The translations under genes and the position numbers were made by a program. Shown in pieces: positions 42,408-53,159 of a stretch of DNA of 64,000 nt. The stretch is from Chionoecetes opilio (Eukaryota; Arthropoda; Malacostraca; Decapoda; Majidae). The first letter of the stretch is position 1. Every line of letters begins with the position of its first letter. The stretch lies in NCBI GenBank assembly GCA_016584305.1, contig JACEEZ010023407.1, positions 97,001 to 161,000 on the forward strand, in the 5' to 3' direction. The notes below the pieces were generated by a model, which saw only the letters and a program-made list of their open reading frames with translations, was not told the origin of the DNA and did not search any database.

Positions 42408-42618
42408 CTCTCTCTCTCGGTATCTCTCTCTCTCTCTCTCTCTCGTTATCTCCTCTCTCTCTCTCTCTTAAATTGCCTCGCCAGCTGAGTATGTTTGTAA
42501 ACAAAAAACGGGGTTTTTGCGTTCCATTTGTGACACGCGAACCCAACCCTGAACCCAGAACCCAACCCTGAACTGAAAGAACTGGTTCATGCAACTTGGG
42601 CACAAATGGAAGAGGCCT
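41929..42618. mobile_element. 690-bp TIR element (TAA duplication) with (CT)n
   Basis: Ends AGGCCTCTTCCATTTG / CAAATGGAAGAGGCCT and TAA (or TTAA) on both sides. AAGAACCAGTTCA near the left end and TGAAAGAACTGGTTCATGC near the right extend the inverted repeat. The body contains (CT)n / CTCTCGTTAT repeats at 42295-42470. No ORF of note. TAA fits Harbinger, TTAA fits piggyBac; the one-base ambiguity cannot be settled here. Confidence 0.8.
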
Positions 42619-43850
42619 TAACAAGTGTAGTGGCAAAAATGTGTGAAAAAATTGTGAAGGACAGATGGTTGAAATATTTGGAAGAGACAAACACACTCGC
42701 AGGTGGCCAGTTTGGATTTAGAGGAGGAATGTCATGTACAACAAATTTATTAAGCTTTTACTCCAGTGATCGATGTGACACAGGAAAGAGAGGGGTGGGT
42801 CGATTGCATATACTTGGACCTAAAGAAGGCATTTGACAAGGTACCTCACAAGAGACTGCTCTGACAGCTAGAACATGTAGGAGGATTGAAGGGTGGTTTG
42901 CTGAAGTGGATAGAAGACTTTTTGAGCAACAGAGAGATGAGAACAGTAATAAAAGATCAGAAGTCAGAATGGTGCAGTGTGACAAGTGGAGTTCCTCAAG
43001 GATCAGAATTGGCCCCAGTGATGTTCTTGGTCTATGTAAATGATATGACAGAAGGAGTGAACAGTTATACGAGTTTATTCGCGGATGATGCTAAATTACT
43101 AAGAAAAGTAGCAAGTAAAGAGGACTATGAGGATTTACAAAAGGATCTAGATAAGATTTTCATATGGAGTCAACTATGGGAAATGGAGTTTAATGCTAAA
43201 AAGTGTAAAGTGATGGAAGTGGGCAGTAGCAAAAAGAGACAGAGGAAAGTATTCGATGGGAAATTAATGGATAATCAAAACAAAGGTCGAAAAAGATCTG
43301 GGAGTATGGATTACGGACAATTTGTCACCTGAGAAGCATAGAAACAAGATCACAGGAGATACATATCAGTTGCTGAGGAATATAAGAATGGCATTCAAAT
43401 ATCTGGATGAGGAGATGATTAAGAAATTGATAACATCTTTGATTCGACCAAGGTTGGAATATGTGGCAGTGATTTGGTCACCACATAAAAAGAAGGATAT
43501 AAGGAAGATTGAGAGAATACAAAGAGCAGCCACAAAAATGGCTCCAAGCCTGAGAGATTTAACATATGAGGAAAGACTTTCAAGACTAAAACAAAAAATT
43601 GATAGAGAAGATCTGTTTGTGTGGGACGATAGAAGTGCAAGAGGTCATGAGAAGAAATTGAAAAGGGCAACATGCAAGTTACATAAAAAAATACAGCTTC
43701 CCGTATAGAAGCATAGAAGCCTGGAACAACCTTGATGCAAAAGTGATTAATGCAAGAAGTATTCAGGACTTCAAAGGCAAACTGGATAATAGTAGATTTG
43801 GAGATGGGACAGTACGAGCATAGCTCTTTTCCTGTATGTTACAACTAAGT
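42619..43850 (+). pseudogene. LINE reverse transcriptase, main part
   Basis: TSVVAKMCEKIVKDRWLKYL, GGQFGFRGGMSCTTNLLSFY, then after a shift IYLDLKKAFDKVPHKRLL (about 42815-42865), GGLLKWIEDFLSNREMRTVI, TSGVPQGSELAPVMFLVYVN and SLFADDAKLL (FADD at 43078-43089). After another shift near 43310 come NLSPEKHRNKITGDTYQLLR, LIRPRLEYVAVIWSPHKKKD and IQRAATKMAPSLRDLTYEER. A gap of about 40 residues precedes IDREDLF; the end reads YRSIEAWNNLDAKVINARS and GDGTVRA-stop at 43823. Catalytic aspartates are present, but at least four frame breaks make it a pseudogene. Confidence 0.85.
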
Positions 43851-43854
43851 AAAT

Positions 43855-43950
43855 ACACACACACACACACACACACTTTATGTGTTTACCATCGATACTT
43901 ATAATAATATGTAGTATCACATGTCACTGTTGCATTACTGTAATTATGAT

Positions 43951-43991
<41 letters not shown>

Positions 43992-44009
43992 CGTATTACC
44001 AAAAAACTT

Positions 44010-44102
<93 letters not shown>
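43855..44102. repeat. Microsatellites (AC)n, (GA)n, (TA)n
   Basis: (AC)10 at 43855-43876 is the LINE tail. (GA)17 at 43955-43988 and (TA)43 at 44017-44102 follow. The TA run ends at the left border of the next TIR element. Confidence 0.9.
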
Positions 44103-44103
<1 letters not shown>

Positions 44104-44105
<2 letters not shown>

Positions 44106-45413
44106 CTCGGTTTTCGAAAATTATTCGTTCCAAAAAGTTGTTCTAAAACCGAATTGTTCTAAAACCTAAACACATTTTTCCATAAGAAACAATATAAAAT
44201 TAATGAATCCTGACCCCCAAAATAAAGACTTTTTTTTACCTTTCTAGCTGTATTTCATGCATAAAAATGTATTTTTTATCCTTAATGAATTCTAAAAAGC
44301 ATTCTTTCTATGAACTGCCGTCACAAATCACTACTTTCGGAGATATAAGATGTTTTTAATAGGAAGGAGTGTATATATATGAAAATTAAACTAACCTAAC
44401 CTCCCCTTTTGACTCACTCACTAACCTAACCTAATTAACCTAACCTAACCTAATCCCACACTTTAACCTCCTAACTAAAGCCAAATCTGCATTACAAAAG
44501 TGTCCGCAGTAAGGGAAGAACAGAGGCGATGCAGGTCACAAGAGGAAGAAGAGTGAGGCGCTCGTAAAAACTTGTCTCTCGCCTCCCTATGAACAACATG
44601 GCATTATCTCCAAAAGTAATGATTTGCGACGGAAGCTCATAGAGAGAATGTTTCCTAGAATCCAATAAGGTAAACAGAAACCAGACTCCCAATTGTGTAC
44701 CGTAGATAACACTTTAGTCGCCAGCTGCAATAATGTCGCCAGCCGCCAAATATTACAAATTATAGCATCACCACTGGTGTGTATGTGCCACTGAAGATGA
44801 TACACAGCAGTTTATATCATGACTGTATAATCTACCCTATTTCAGTGTTGTTTTATGCTTTGTATCTGCAAGTATATATTGTTTCAAATTTCGCTACTCG
44901 TTTTTTTTTCAGGTGACGACGACGGTGGAAGGACACTCAGAACATAGCTTAGTGTTGGTCGCCACTCTGGTGATATTTTTGTAATTTGTTCATTTATAGC
45001 CATAATATGACACAGATGAAGACACAAAATGACAGACTCTCCACATAGCCCCTTCTAACCTTCCTGAAATCATGAATGTAGAAATGTAAGTATTAACGCT
45101 ACCACACGTCTATAAATCAGAAAAAAAAGTTGTCCTGGCGACTTTAGTGTTATCCACGGTAGGGAGTTTCGGTCCAAGTGTAAAATAATACCGAAATAAT
45201 GCACAACACAAGAAAAATTGTCAAAATCAAAGAACAGTTCGGAGCGGATGTTCACCGAGTAAGGGCCACGGCATGACTGACGCACACAGTTGCCGAGTAG
45301 CTTGTTCGGCAACCGAGTTATTGTACTGCAACTGGTGCAATTATGAGTTTGAAATTCTGTTCGTGAACCAATTTGTTCGAAAAGTGCGACGTTTAAAACC
45401 CGAGGTTCGACTG
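44104..45413. mobile_element. TIR element with CCTCGGTTTTCGAA-type ends
   Basis: Left CCCTCGGTTTTCGAAAATTA and right complement of CGAACCTCGGGTTTTAAACG agree as inverted ends; the outermost left bases seem lost in the (TA)n run. A second inverted pair inside (44290-44345 against 44590-44660, around CAAATCACTACTTTCGGAGA) belongs to a repeat seen again at 51838-52070. CCTAACCTAACC motifs at 44390-44455. No transposase. Confidence 0.6.
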
Positions 45414-45415
45414 TT

Positions 45416-46164
45416 CACACAACCCTCGTTTTCCCCGACCTCCATTTCCCGGATATCGGATTTGCCGGACAAAATCCGAGGTCCGGGGATATATCAGAGT
45501 CCCGGACAAATGCCTGGTCCAGTCCGTAATTCGACAAAGTTGTCCGGCGGTCCGAGCATCTCCTGTCACCCCTGGTCAGTGTCCACGCCTCCTGCCAGGT
45601 GGCAGCATGGTCAGCGGTCGTATTGTTTACATTTGGGCACAAGACACTCACAGTTCACCTGCACCGCCTCCGTCAGTCCCCTGACCCCCACTGCCCCTGG
45701 TGCAGGAACGTCTCTGAGATTATTGAACACTTTCTGCTGCAGTGTCCGCGCTCCCACTCCACCGTGTAGTGCGACGCTCTCAACTCCTCACCCTGAACAT
45801 CGCCACCTGTGACTTGCCCACCCTGCTGGCGGCAGCTGGCGTCCACCCCTCCCGGCAACACGCTGTCATCCGCCTCACCTGTGCCTTCCTGAGGAATTCA
45901 GGTCAACTACAGCGCCTGTGATAGCATCATAGGATATCACCAGGGCTCAAAGTGTTCCCCAAGGGATCCTCGCAGCACTAAAAACAACAACAAAGTGACG
46001 TAAAAGTCCGCGGCGGGGTAGTTGATATTGACGGTTGCCGGACAGTAAATAATAGAGTAGGATAAACGTCCGGGGGTTGGCCTAGGACTGTTGCGATTCC
46101 CGGACGTTTGCGGATCCTGGACCAGTGCTCCCCCCTATTAGTCCGGGAAAACGAGGGTTGTGTG
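45416..46164. mobile_element. TIR element B1 with captured LINE C-terminus
   Basis: Ends CACACAACCCTCGTTTTCCC / GAAAACGAGGGTTGTGTG; right flank TA, left flank TT (a changed TA shared with the previous element). Inside, about 45590-45860, the plus strand reads CPWCRNVSEIIEHFLLQCPR with frame shifts, then TLLAAAGVHPSRQHAV: the C-x2-C...H-x4-C knuckle and following helix of a LINE RT. So a retroelement segment is carried in a DNA element. Confidence 0.8.
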
Positions 46165-46400
46165 TATATATATATATACATATATAGTACACACAAACCT
46201 CGATTTCCCGGACCTCCATTTCCCGGATATCGGATTTGCCGGACAAAATCCGAGGTCCGTGGATATGTCAGAGTCTCGGACAATTTTTTTTTTTTTTTTT
46301 TTTTCTTTTTACGTTGAAATGCCTGGTCCTGTTCGTGAATTGACAAAGTTGTCCGGCGGTCTGAGCGTCTCCTGTCACCCCTGGTCAGTGTCTGCGCCCC

Positions 46401-47640
46401 CCGCCAGGTGGCAGCATGCTCAGCGGTCGTATTGTTTACATTTGGGCAAACGACACTCACGGTTCACCTGCACCGCCTCCGTCAGTCCCCTGACTCTCAT
46501 TGCCCCTGGTGCAGGAACATCTCTGAGACTATTGAACAATTTCTGCTGCCTCCCGCCAGGTGGCAGCATGCTCAGCGGTCGTATTTTTACATTTGGACAC
46601 ACGACACTCACGGTTCACCTGCACAGCCTCCGTTAGTCCCCTGACCCCCACTGCCCCTGGTGCAGGAACGTCTCTTGAGACTATTGAACACTTTCTGCTG
46701 CCTCCCGCCAGGTGGCAGCATGCTCAGCGGTCATATTGTTTACATTTGGGCACACGACACCCACGGTTCACCTGCACCGCCTCCGTTAGTCCCCTGACCC
46801 CCACTGTCCCTGGTGCAGGAACGTCTCTTGAGACTATTGAACATTTTCTGCTGCCTCCCGCCAGGTGGCAGCATGCTCAGCGGTCGTATTGTTTACATTT
46901 GGGCACACGACACTCACGGTTCACCTGCACAGCCTCGTCAGTCCCCTGACCCCCACTGCCCCTGGTGCAGGAACGTCTCTTTGAGACTATTGAATACTTT
47001 CTGCTGCCTCCCGCCAGGTGGCAGCATGCTCAGCGGTCGTATTGTTTACATTTGAGCAAACGACACTCACGGTTCACCTGCACCGCCTCCGTCAGTCCCC
47101 TGACTCTCACTGCCCCTGGTGCAGGAACATCTCTGAGACTATTGAACAATTTCTGCTGCCTCCCGCCAGGTGGCAGCATGCTCAGCGGTCGTATTTTTAC
47201 ATTTGGACACACGACACTCACGGTTCACCTGCACAGCCTCCGTTAGTCCCCTGACCCCCACTGCCCCTGGTGCAGGAACGTCTCTTGAGACTATTGAACA
47301 CTTTCTGCTGCCTCCCGCCAGGTGGCAGCATGCTCAGCGGTCGTATTGTTTACATTTGGGCACACGACACTCACGGTTCACCTGCACAGCCTCGTCAGTC
47401 CCCTGACCCCCACTGCCCCTGGTGCAGGAACGTCTCTTTGAGACTATTGAATACTTTCTGCTGCCTCCCGCCAGGTGGCAGCATGCTCAGCGGTCGTATT
47501 GTTTACATTTGGGCACACGACACTCACTGTTCACCTGCACCGCCTCTGTTAGTCCCCTGACTCCCACTGCCCCTGGTGCAGGAACGTCTCTTGAGACTAT
47601 TGAACACTTTCTGCTGCCTCCCGCCAGGTGGCAGCATACT
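46401..47640 (+). repeat. 152-bp tandem array, eight units, derived from LINE RT knuckle
   Basis: Units start at about 46401, 46554, 46707, 46859, 47011, 47164, 47317 and 47469 with CCAGGTGGCAGCATGCTCAG. Each encodes a CPWCRN(V/I)SETIEHFLL piece in one frame. By private variants they fall into types in the order A-B-C-D-A-B-D-E, so a four-unit (about 610-bp) block was itself duplicated. The unit lacks the final Cys of the knuckle, so the array has no coding role. Confidence 0.9.
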
Positions 47641-47734
47641 CAGCGGACGTAAAAGTCCGCGGCGGGGTAGTTGATATTGGCGGTTGCCGGACAGTAAATA
47701 CTTGAGTAGGATAAACGTCCGGGGGTGGGTAATG

Positions 47735-47893
47735 AACTAAATTGGCTCACCCCTCTTTTTTATTTTATTCTCTTACTGTCTTCTTTATAGGGACTGGCAA
47801 CTAAGCGGGCTTTGTGTTACCCACTTTTGTTGTGCCCTTGGCCAGTTCTCTGTGATGTAAAAAAAAAAAAAAAATAATAATAATAATAATAAT
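47735..47893 (+). mobile_element. Poly(A)-tailed retroposon fragment
   Basis: AATTGGCTCACCCCTCTTTT through GGGACTGGCAACTAAGCGGG to CCCTTGGCCAGTTC, then A15 and (TAA)n. The same sequence lies inverted at 61941-62095 with a T run. Probably the 3' end of a LINE or SINE. Confidence 0.65.
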
Positions 47894-48000
47894 TGCATCG
47901 GACTGTTGCGATTCCCGGACTTTTGCGATTCCCGGACCAGTGCTCCCCCCTATTAGTCCGGGAAAACGAGGTTTGTTTGTATATATATATAATATATATA

Positions 48001-49214
48001 TGGTACTGAAGGCCCAGGAAGGCGAATGGCGTGCGTGCGGCGACTACAGGACTCTCAACACCATGACTCGGCCGGACCGATACCCTATTCCACACGTGTT
48101 GGATTTGCACAGCATGCTACACGGGCGGTCAGTCTTTTCGAAGACTGATCTTCTACAGGCCTTCCACCAGATCCCCTTGGCTGATGAGGACGTGCCGAAG
48201 ACTGCAGTGACGACGCCATTAGGCCTGTTTGAGTACCCCTACATGAATTTCGGACTATGCAACGTGGCTCAGACCTTCCATTGCTTTATGGATAAAGTAG
48301 TCAGGGTACTCGACTTGGTCATGGTGTACATCGACGACATCTTTGTCGCCTCATCGTCGCACCAACAACACGAGCTCCACCTGCGCCAGTTGCTCACTCG
48401 CCGTCAAGAGTTTGGTTTAAGGATCCACCCAGCGAAGTGTGTCTTGGGTGCTCCGGCGTTGGACTTCTTGGGCCACAGAGTCACGTCAGTGGGCTTATCC
48501 CCCCTCCAGCAGAAGGTGTCAGCGTTCGCGGACTTCCCACTGCCTCGTACGGTCAGGAAGCTCAGGGAATTTCTGGAGGTGATTAATTATTACCATCGCT
48601 TCATTCCCCAAGCTGCCGCTCGGCTCGCCCCCTTACATGACCTCCTGAAGGGGGTAAAGAAAAACTTACCGAAGCCCCTGCAGTGGACTGATGAAGCCGA
48701 GGGAGCGTTCACCAACATCAAGCAGCAACTCGCTTCCACGACGCTCTTCGCCTACCCAGTCCCCAATGCCCCCACCGTCCTCACAACTGACGCCTCAGCA
48801 GAAGCGGTGCGTGCTGTGCTCCAGCAGAAGGTGGAGGACGAGCTTCGCCCTATCGCCTTCTTCAGCAAGCGTTTCGAGCCTTCCCAACGTCTCTACAGCG
48901 CCTTCGATAAGGAGCTGTTGGCGGTGTATGAGGCTGTGAGACACTTCTGCCACTTTCTTGAGGGCAGGGAGTTTCAAGTATGGACATATCATAAGCCATT
49001 AACACATGCTATGGTGCAGTCTGGCGAAATTTTCCAGACAGCTGGCTTATATATCCGAGTTTACCACGGACATCCGCCATATACCGGGACAGGACAATAC
49101 CGTGGCCGACGCCCTCTCCCGCATCGCCACAACCCCCCAGATGATGATGATGGTCACGATGCCTGCGCCGCTCAATTACGTGGCCCTGGCGGCGACACAG
49201 GATGGAGACCCTGA
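48001..49214 (+). CDS. Ty3/gypsy (CsRn1-like) reverse transcriptase-RNase H
   Basis: Open from before 48001 to 49214. RT: GEWRACGDYRTLNTMTRPDR, YPIPHVLDL, FSKTDLLQAFHQIPL, TTPLGLFEYPYMNFGLCNVA, and YIDDIFVASSS with the catalytic YIDD at 48327-48338. Thumb: LDFLGHRVTSVGLSP and VRKLREFLEVINYYHRFIP. RNase H: TDASAEAVRAVLQQ, PIAFFSKRFEPSQRLYSAFD, KELLAVYEAVRHFCHFLEGR. The Asp and Glu of RNase H are present. Near 49000 the frame slips, so the last 60 residues are out of frame; the true frame (49006-49290) gives FTTDIRHIPGQDNTVADALS. Gag, protease and the 5' LTR are absent; the text starts at MVLKA right after the B2 element. Motif style matches CsRn1/Kabuki-type gypsy elements. Confidence 0.9.
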
Positions 49215-49228
49215 GTTGCAAGTCCTGA

Positions 49229-50517
49229 TTGAGGGGGCCACAGCGCTCCACCTGGTCCTGCACGATGTCCCCGGCCAAACTCCGGTGTGACGTCTCTTGT
49301 GGACTATCATGCCCATTCATCACCCATCAACACCGCAGGTCAGTGTTCAATCACGTGCCTGTTACTCTCATTATGGACCAAGGCGTGCATTTGAGTCCCG
49401 TGCTTAAGGTGACCTGCCTGCTTTCCAGAGCACCCGCCGTCAACGTACTACGGCGTATCACCCTCAAGCCAACGGCATGGTGGAGCGATTCCATAGACGC
49501 CTGAAGGAAGCCATACGGGCCCATACACACCCAAGGGCATGGGTGGACGCCCTTCCCATCCTCCTCCTCATACTCCGAGCTACGGAGAAGGAAGATATAC
49601 ATCATACGCCGGCAGAGCTGGTGTATGGTGAAGACCTGCGACTGCCATGCCAGTTCACCCTAGTGACGGATGCCAGCAACGCCCTCTCCTTCCTCCCGGC
49701 GCTACGGCAGACGATGTCTGCACTACGGCCCACGCCCCCATGTATGCCTCAGCCGCGTCCCACTCACCTCCCGCCGGAGCTACAAACGGCTACACACCTG
49801 TTCCTGCGGACGGATGACCACATGAGGCCCCTAGACCCACCCTACGTATAAGGGTCCGTATCGTGTCCTGGCGCGCTCGGATAAGCACGTCATCCTCGAA
49901 GTTCGTGGGCACCCGTATGTGACGTCATGGGACCGTGTGAAGGTTGCTCATCTCCTTCCTTCACCTCCTCCTCCCCCCCTCCCTCAAAATGTGCAACCCC
50001 TTCCTTCCATTCCTTCTCCTCCTTCAGATCATCCACCACTCCCTCACCCCCGTTTTGTCATCCTCCCCCCTGCCCCCTTTTGGGGGGTTTCCCCCTCCTT
50101 TCCACATCAACCCCTCCTCAGCGCTGAGGTCTTGGCGGCCTCGTCGCCACCCCTTCCCCCTCGGGCCCATCCTACACCAAACCCTATTCCCTCTCCTCAG
50201 CCTACACCTGCCCCACTCACAACACCCCCCCCCCCCATCCCCATTCCTCATCCTACACCTGACCCAGCACCTTCTGCCCAACACCTTATCCTCGCCTCCC
50301 CCTCCCTTTCCCCCCCTCCACCAGTTGCTTCTCCTGCAGATCTGGCGGTTTCCGATTCCACGCCTCCTGCCCTTCCCGGCAACCTTACGCCTATGCCATT
50401 ACGACCCTTCGGAGGACAACGATGCTGGGGCGTCTATGGACGGCTTCGTTCCTGAGGGCTACACAACGCGCTCGAGGCTGGTCATTCATCGCCCACAGTT
50501 CTTCCGAATGCAGTAAT
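49229..50517 (+). pseudogene. CsRn1-like integrase remnant and proline-rich C-terminus
   Basis: After RNase H, zinc finger and first half of the core are deleted. MDQGVHL / FESR (about 49372-49400) holds the second core Asp; RRQRTTAYHPQANGMVERF-like sequence (in two frames, about 49435-49495) and RRLKEAIRAHTHPRAWVDAL hold the catalytic Glu. Then LLLILRATEKEDIHHTPAEL and VYGEDLRLPCQF, a stop at 49849, and a GPY/F-like module (VLARSDKHVILEVRGHPYV, WDRVKVAHLLP, 49860-49965). The end is a 150-residue Pro-rich tail, with a final VPEGYTTRSRLVIHRPQFF frame to 50516. Frameshifts and deletion make it inactive. Confidence 0.8.
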
Positions 50518-51059
50518 CATGCAGTGGGCACCTCCGGGGTGTAGAGTTTTACGCCTGTGTTTTTGTTGGGCCTGGTACTGTATTCTTGCCCTCTGTGTAG
50601 GGTGTAAAAACAGCGGCTTTGTTCATTCACGTACTATTATTGTTTGAGTGAGGCGCGAAGCGCCGAACGAGAACACTTTACTACAGACAGATCAATTCAG
50701 TGAGGGTTAGGGGGTGAAATTTTTTCTGGAAAAAGCTGCGCATCTCGGTTTCTATTCGTGCTACAGAAAATCAATGCATACCGTTGGAAAGCTATTCAAA
50801 AATTAAGGTAACCTTTAAGAATGTTTTTTTTCATAATTCGCCCCCACTTTTTCACAAAACGCCAAAAACTGCAAATTTGAGCAAAATAAATGTTTTTTCT
50901 CTCACTATGAATAAATCTCTCTCTCTCTCTAAAAAAAAAATCTCAAATTTTTTTTTTTTACTCCAGAACTGAACGGAATACGAACTCGAACACGTTTCAC
51001 ACCTAGGTGTGAACGCCTATTTACTGGTTATATTTTTTTTTTTGTGAGAAGGGGAGTAC
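50518..51059. other. 3' untranslated part of the CsRn1-like element
   Basis: No coding. A hairpin GGCGCGAAGCGCC lies at 50652-50664. 50700-51010 looks like an AT-rich MITE-like patch (CTCTCTCTCT, T runs). The last 14 bases (51046-51059, GAGAAGGGGAGTAC) are the polypurine tract. Confidence 0.5.
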
Positions 51060-51350
51060 TGTAGTGACTCCAATGTTGGGCTTAACGCCAGCTGCTTAAT
51101 TACCCTAAAGGTCACGCCACGCCAGGTGTGGCTGACCTGACTGGGATGACCCAAATTTCCCGCCGCTCCTGCCATGGCGAGCGGGATCCAGTCAGTAACT
51201 ACTCGGTCATCACAGAGAGCACACACACGCTTCCGCTCTGTGATCCTCGTGGCCTTCTTCCGCTGTAACTCATGTTATTTCCGCCTTAATAAACTTGTGT
51301 GCGAACTTAGTGTATGGTTTAACCCATGTCTGGCTAAAAGGAATACTACA
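51060..51350 (+). repeat. 3' LTR of the CsRn1-like element
   Basis: 291 bp, TGTAGTGACTCC ... GGAATACTACA, with TGTAGT/ACTACA terminal inverted repeats, directly after a polypurine tract. AATAAA at 51288-51293 is a likely poly(A) signal. The partner 5' LTR is not in this window. Confidence 0.75.
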
Positions 51351-51471
51351 ATAAACCAACCGTGGCATTCCTTAATTGTAATCAGGGCTGCAGGACATAG
51401 CCTACTACATCTCACGAGTAACCTGTCCCTGCTATCCGTGCCTCAGATTTGATATGATTCATGACGTTTAA

Positions 51472-51675
51472 CCCCTTGAGACCCAGATCTTTTCTTTGCT
51501 ATAAAAAATGGTCTGTTGTTATCCATAAAATTACGAAAAGTAACTTAATATACCAAATTAGTTAGTTGACAAGGATATTAAACAGGTCATAGCTATAAAA
51601 TATTGCTTATATTCACTAAAAATCGTCTAATGGTAGCCAAAATACAATGGAAATTACGTCTTGTGTCTCAAGGGG
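51472..51675. mobile_element. 204-bp piggyBac-type MITE
   Basis: Ends CCCCTTGAGACCCAGA / TTGTGTCTCAAGGGG with TTAA on both sides (51468-51471, 51676-51679). No ORF. Ends differ from those of 25867-28679 (CCCTTTCACG), so it is another family. Confidence 0.85.
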
Positions 51676-51679
51676 TTAA

Positions 51680-52070
51680 GATAACTGAGGTGGATGTAGC
51701 CAATGGCGTACCAAGGGGGGGGATATGCGGCCATGCCCCCCACTTTTGCAAAGAATAAATAATAATACATAAATATATTTATCAAACAAGAATTTTATTT
51801 TTATTTTTTTATTTTACACTAGGACCGAAATTCTCCACACAATTGGGAGTGTGTTTCCTGTTTACCTTATTGGATTCTAGGAAACATTCTCTCTATGAGC
51901 TTCAGTCGCAAATCATTACTTTTGGAGATAATGCCATGTTATTCATAGGAGGCGAGACAAGTGTTTACGTACCTCTCACTCTTCTTCCTCTTGTGACCTG
52001 CATCGCCTCTGTTCTACCCTTGCCGCAGATACTTTTTTAATGCATATTTGGCTTTAGTTAGGAGGTTAAG
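51680..52070. repeat. Repeat shared with 44480-44700 (inverted)
   Basis: 51838-52070 matches the complement of 44480-44700 (TTACCTTATTGGATTCTAGG, CTTTTGGAGATAATGCCATG) at about 88% by eye. Both copies stay open in one frame (LFTLLDSRKHSLYEL, IITFGDNAMLFIG), which may be chance. 51710-51750 has a G run and a C run in inverted positions, perhaps the end of a TIR element. Confidence 0.6.
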
Positions 52071-52454
52071 GAGGCAAGAAGAGGAGAGCAAAGAGCAGAA
52101 GCTTTCTTTTCCCTTTGTTTACATACCCTTATTGTGGTGCAAGCTGGCAAATCAGTGGCGATTCACCTCCCAGCTGGGCTGCAGTGTGGGGGTAGCTTGC
52201 ACTAGGCATACTGTATACTGATGTCACCGTGCGCCTCCGTGTGCACCTGTGCGCGTTGCTTTACTGAACGCAGCCCTTGCCTGAAGACGCTATCAGTGAT
52301 GCCTGAGTGCTCAGTGTACAGTAGTACTGCATTTCTAGACATCAGTATTAGCCATGTTTTGGTGACTACAAGTTATACAATCTGTGCTGTTTTGGCATGT
52401 TTGAGTGACTTAGAGTACCTACACCTACCTACTACTGCTACTACTACCTACCTT

Positions 52455-52487
52455 CTAGCCCCCCACACTTATTGTGTGGGGGGCTAG
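52455..52487. repeat. Perfect 14-bp hairpin
   Basis: CTAGCCCCCCACAC and GTGTGGGGGGCTAG with a five-base loop TTATT. GC-rich in AT-rich surroundings. It resembles a short fold-back and lacks the T run of a terminator; function unknown. Confidence 0.7.
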
Positions 52488-52489
52488 AG

Positions 52490-53159
52490 GTAACCATCGG
52501 CTAATTCGGACTTTTGGCTAATTCGACCCAGGCCTCCCCCCAATTAGATCGAATTATTGAGGGTTTACTGTATCACAAAAATTGACATAAACCTGCCTTG
52601 GCTTCCTAATCCCTCGCACCTCAGGCCACGCAACAAAAAATACTCCAAATGCCCACATATTACTTCCATATTATTCCACTGTTAAGACTTACTTAGTATG
52701 CAGCGATAAATAGGGACTTTTTTTATCAATGACAGCCTAATGCTATGAGAAAAACTATCATATTATCCCATTAATCAGCATAATTCTGGTTTGGGATCAT
52801 GATCCATGGGATGGTGTTTAAGTATTATTTCTCTCTTTTTTCCCCGCCATCATAATATCTCTTGTGTACTGCAATCAATCAAATGAAAGAATCAGTAGGG
52901 AACGTAATCAGCTTGTTTGTACACCCAACTCCATGAAATGATAGTTTCTTGTCATATTGACTGTAATATTCACTGCAGCTAGTCCCTCAGTGGTCCTCCA
53001 AAACCGCATCTGCGACATCTTTAATCTGCGAGGAGAGCCCTGTGATGTCACGTGCAAGCGACCTATATGCCAGCATATATGGCATACCACTGCATGGATA
53101 TTTTGTATCTTTATGGTGGACTTCTTCTTTTTGTTTAACATCAGATTTTCCCAAAATAT
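52490..53159. other. Unassigned, possible minus-strand exon
   Basis: No TE motif. On the minus strand near 53040 an acceptor-like CACATCACAG precedes GGCTCTCCTCGCAG; one frame then reads SSQIKDVADAVLEDH before a stop. This is thin evidence for an exon. Confidence 0.25.

Larger units (their letters stand above)
34848..43876 (+). mobile_element. CR1-like LINE split by three insertions
   Basis: Coding pieces on the plus strand in order: ORF1 start (34860-34962), ORF1 end (36190-36480), endonuclease (36414-37106), RT start (41613-41928), RT remainder (42619-43850) and a tail AAGTAAATACACACAC ending in (AC)n at 43855-43876. Inserts: SINE 34963-36180, pogo 37107-41610, MITE 41929-42618. Removing the last two by their duplications rejoins the reading (RLDL|FTRE and PVSL|TSVVAK). 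About 150 residues between endonuclease end and RT start are also missing, so the copy had an internal deletion. Confidence 0.85.
46190..47979. mobile_element. TIR element B2 with amplified internal segment
   Basis: Ends CACACAAACCTCGATTTCCC / GGAAAACGAGGTTTGTTTG, flanked by TA (46188-46189, 47980-47981). Left 200 bp and right 150 bp match B1. The middle is a tandem array (46401-47640) and a poly(A) retroposon scrap (47735-47893). A run of 20 T lies at 46285-46304. Confidence 0.85.

Noticed and set aside
42250..42696. ORF with RERERE repeats
   Set aside because: Translation of the (CT)n microsatellite inside a MITE.
49919..50516. Independent proline-rich gene
   Set aside because: It continues the GPY/F-like end of the CsRn1-like integrase and stops before the polypurine tract, so it is the Pol C-terminus.
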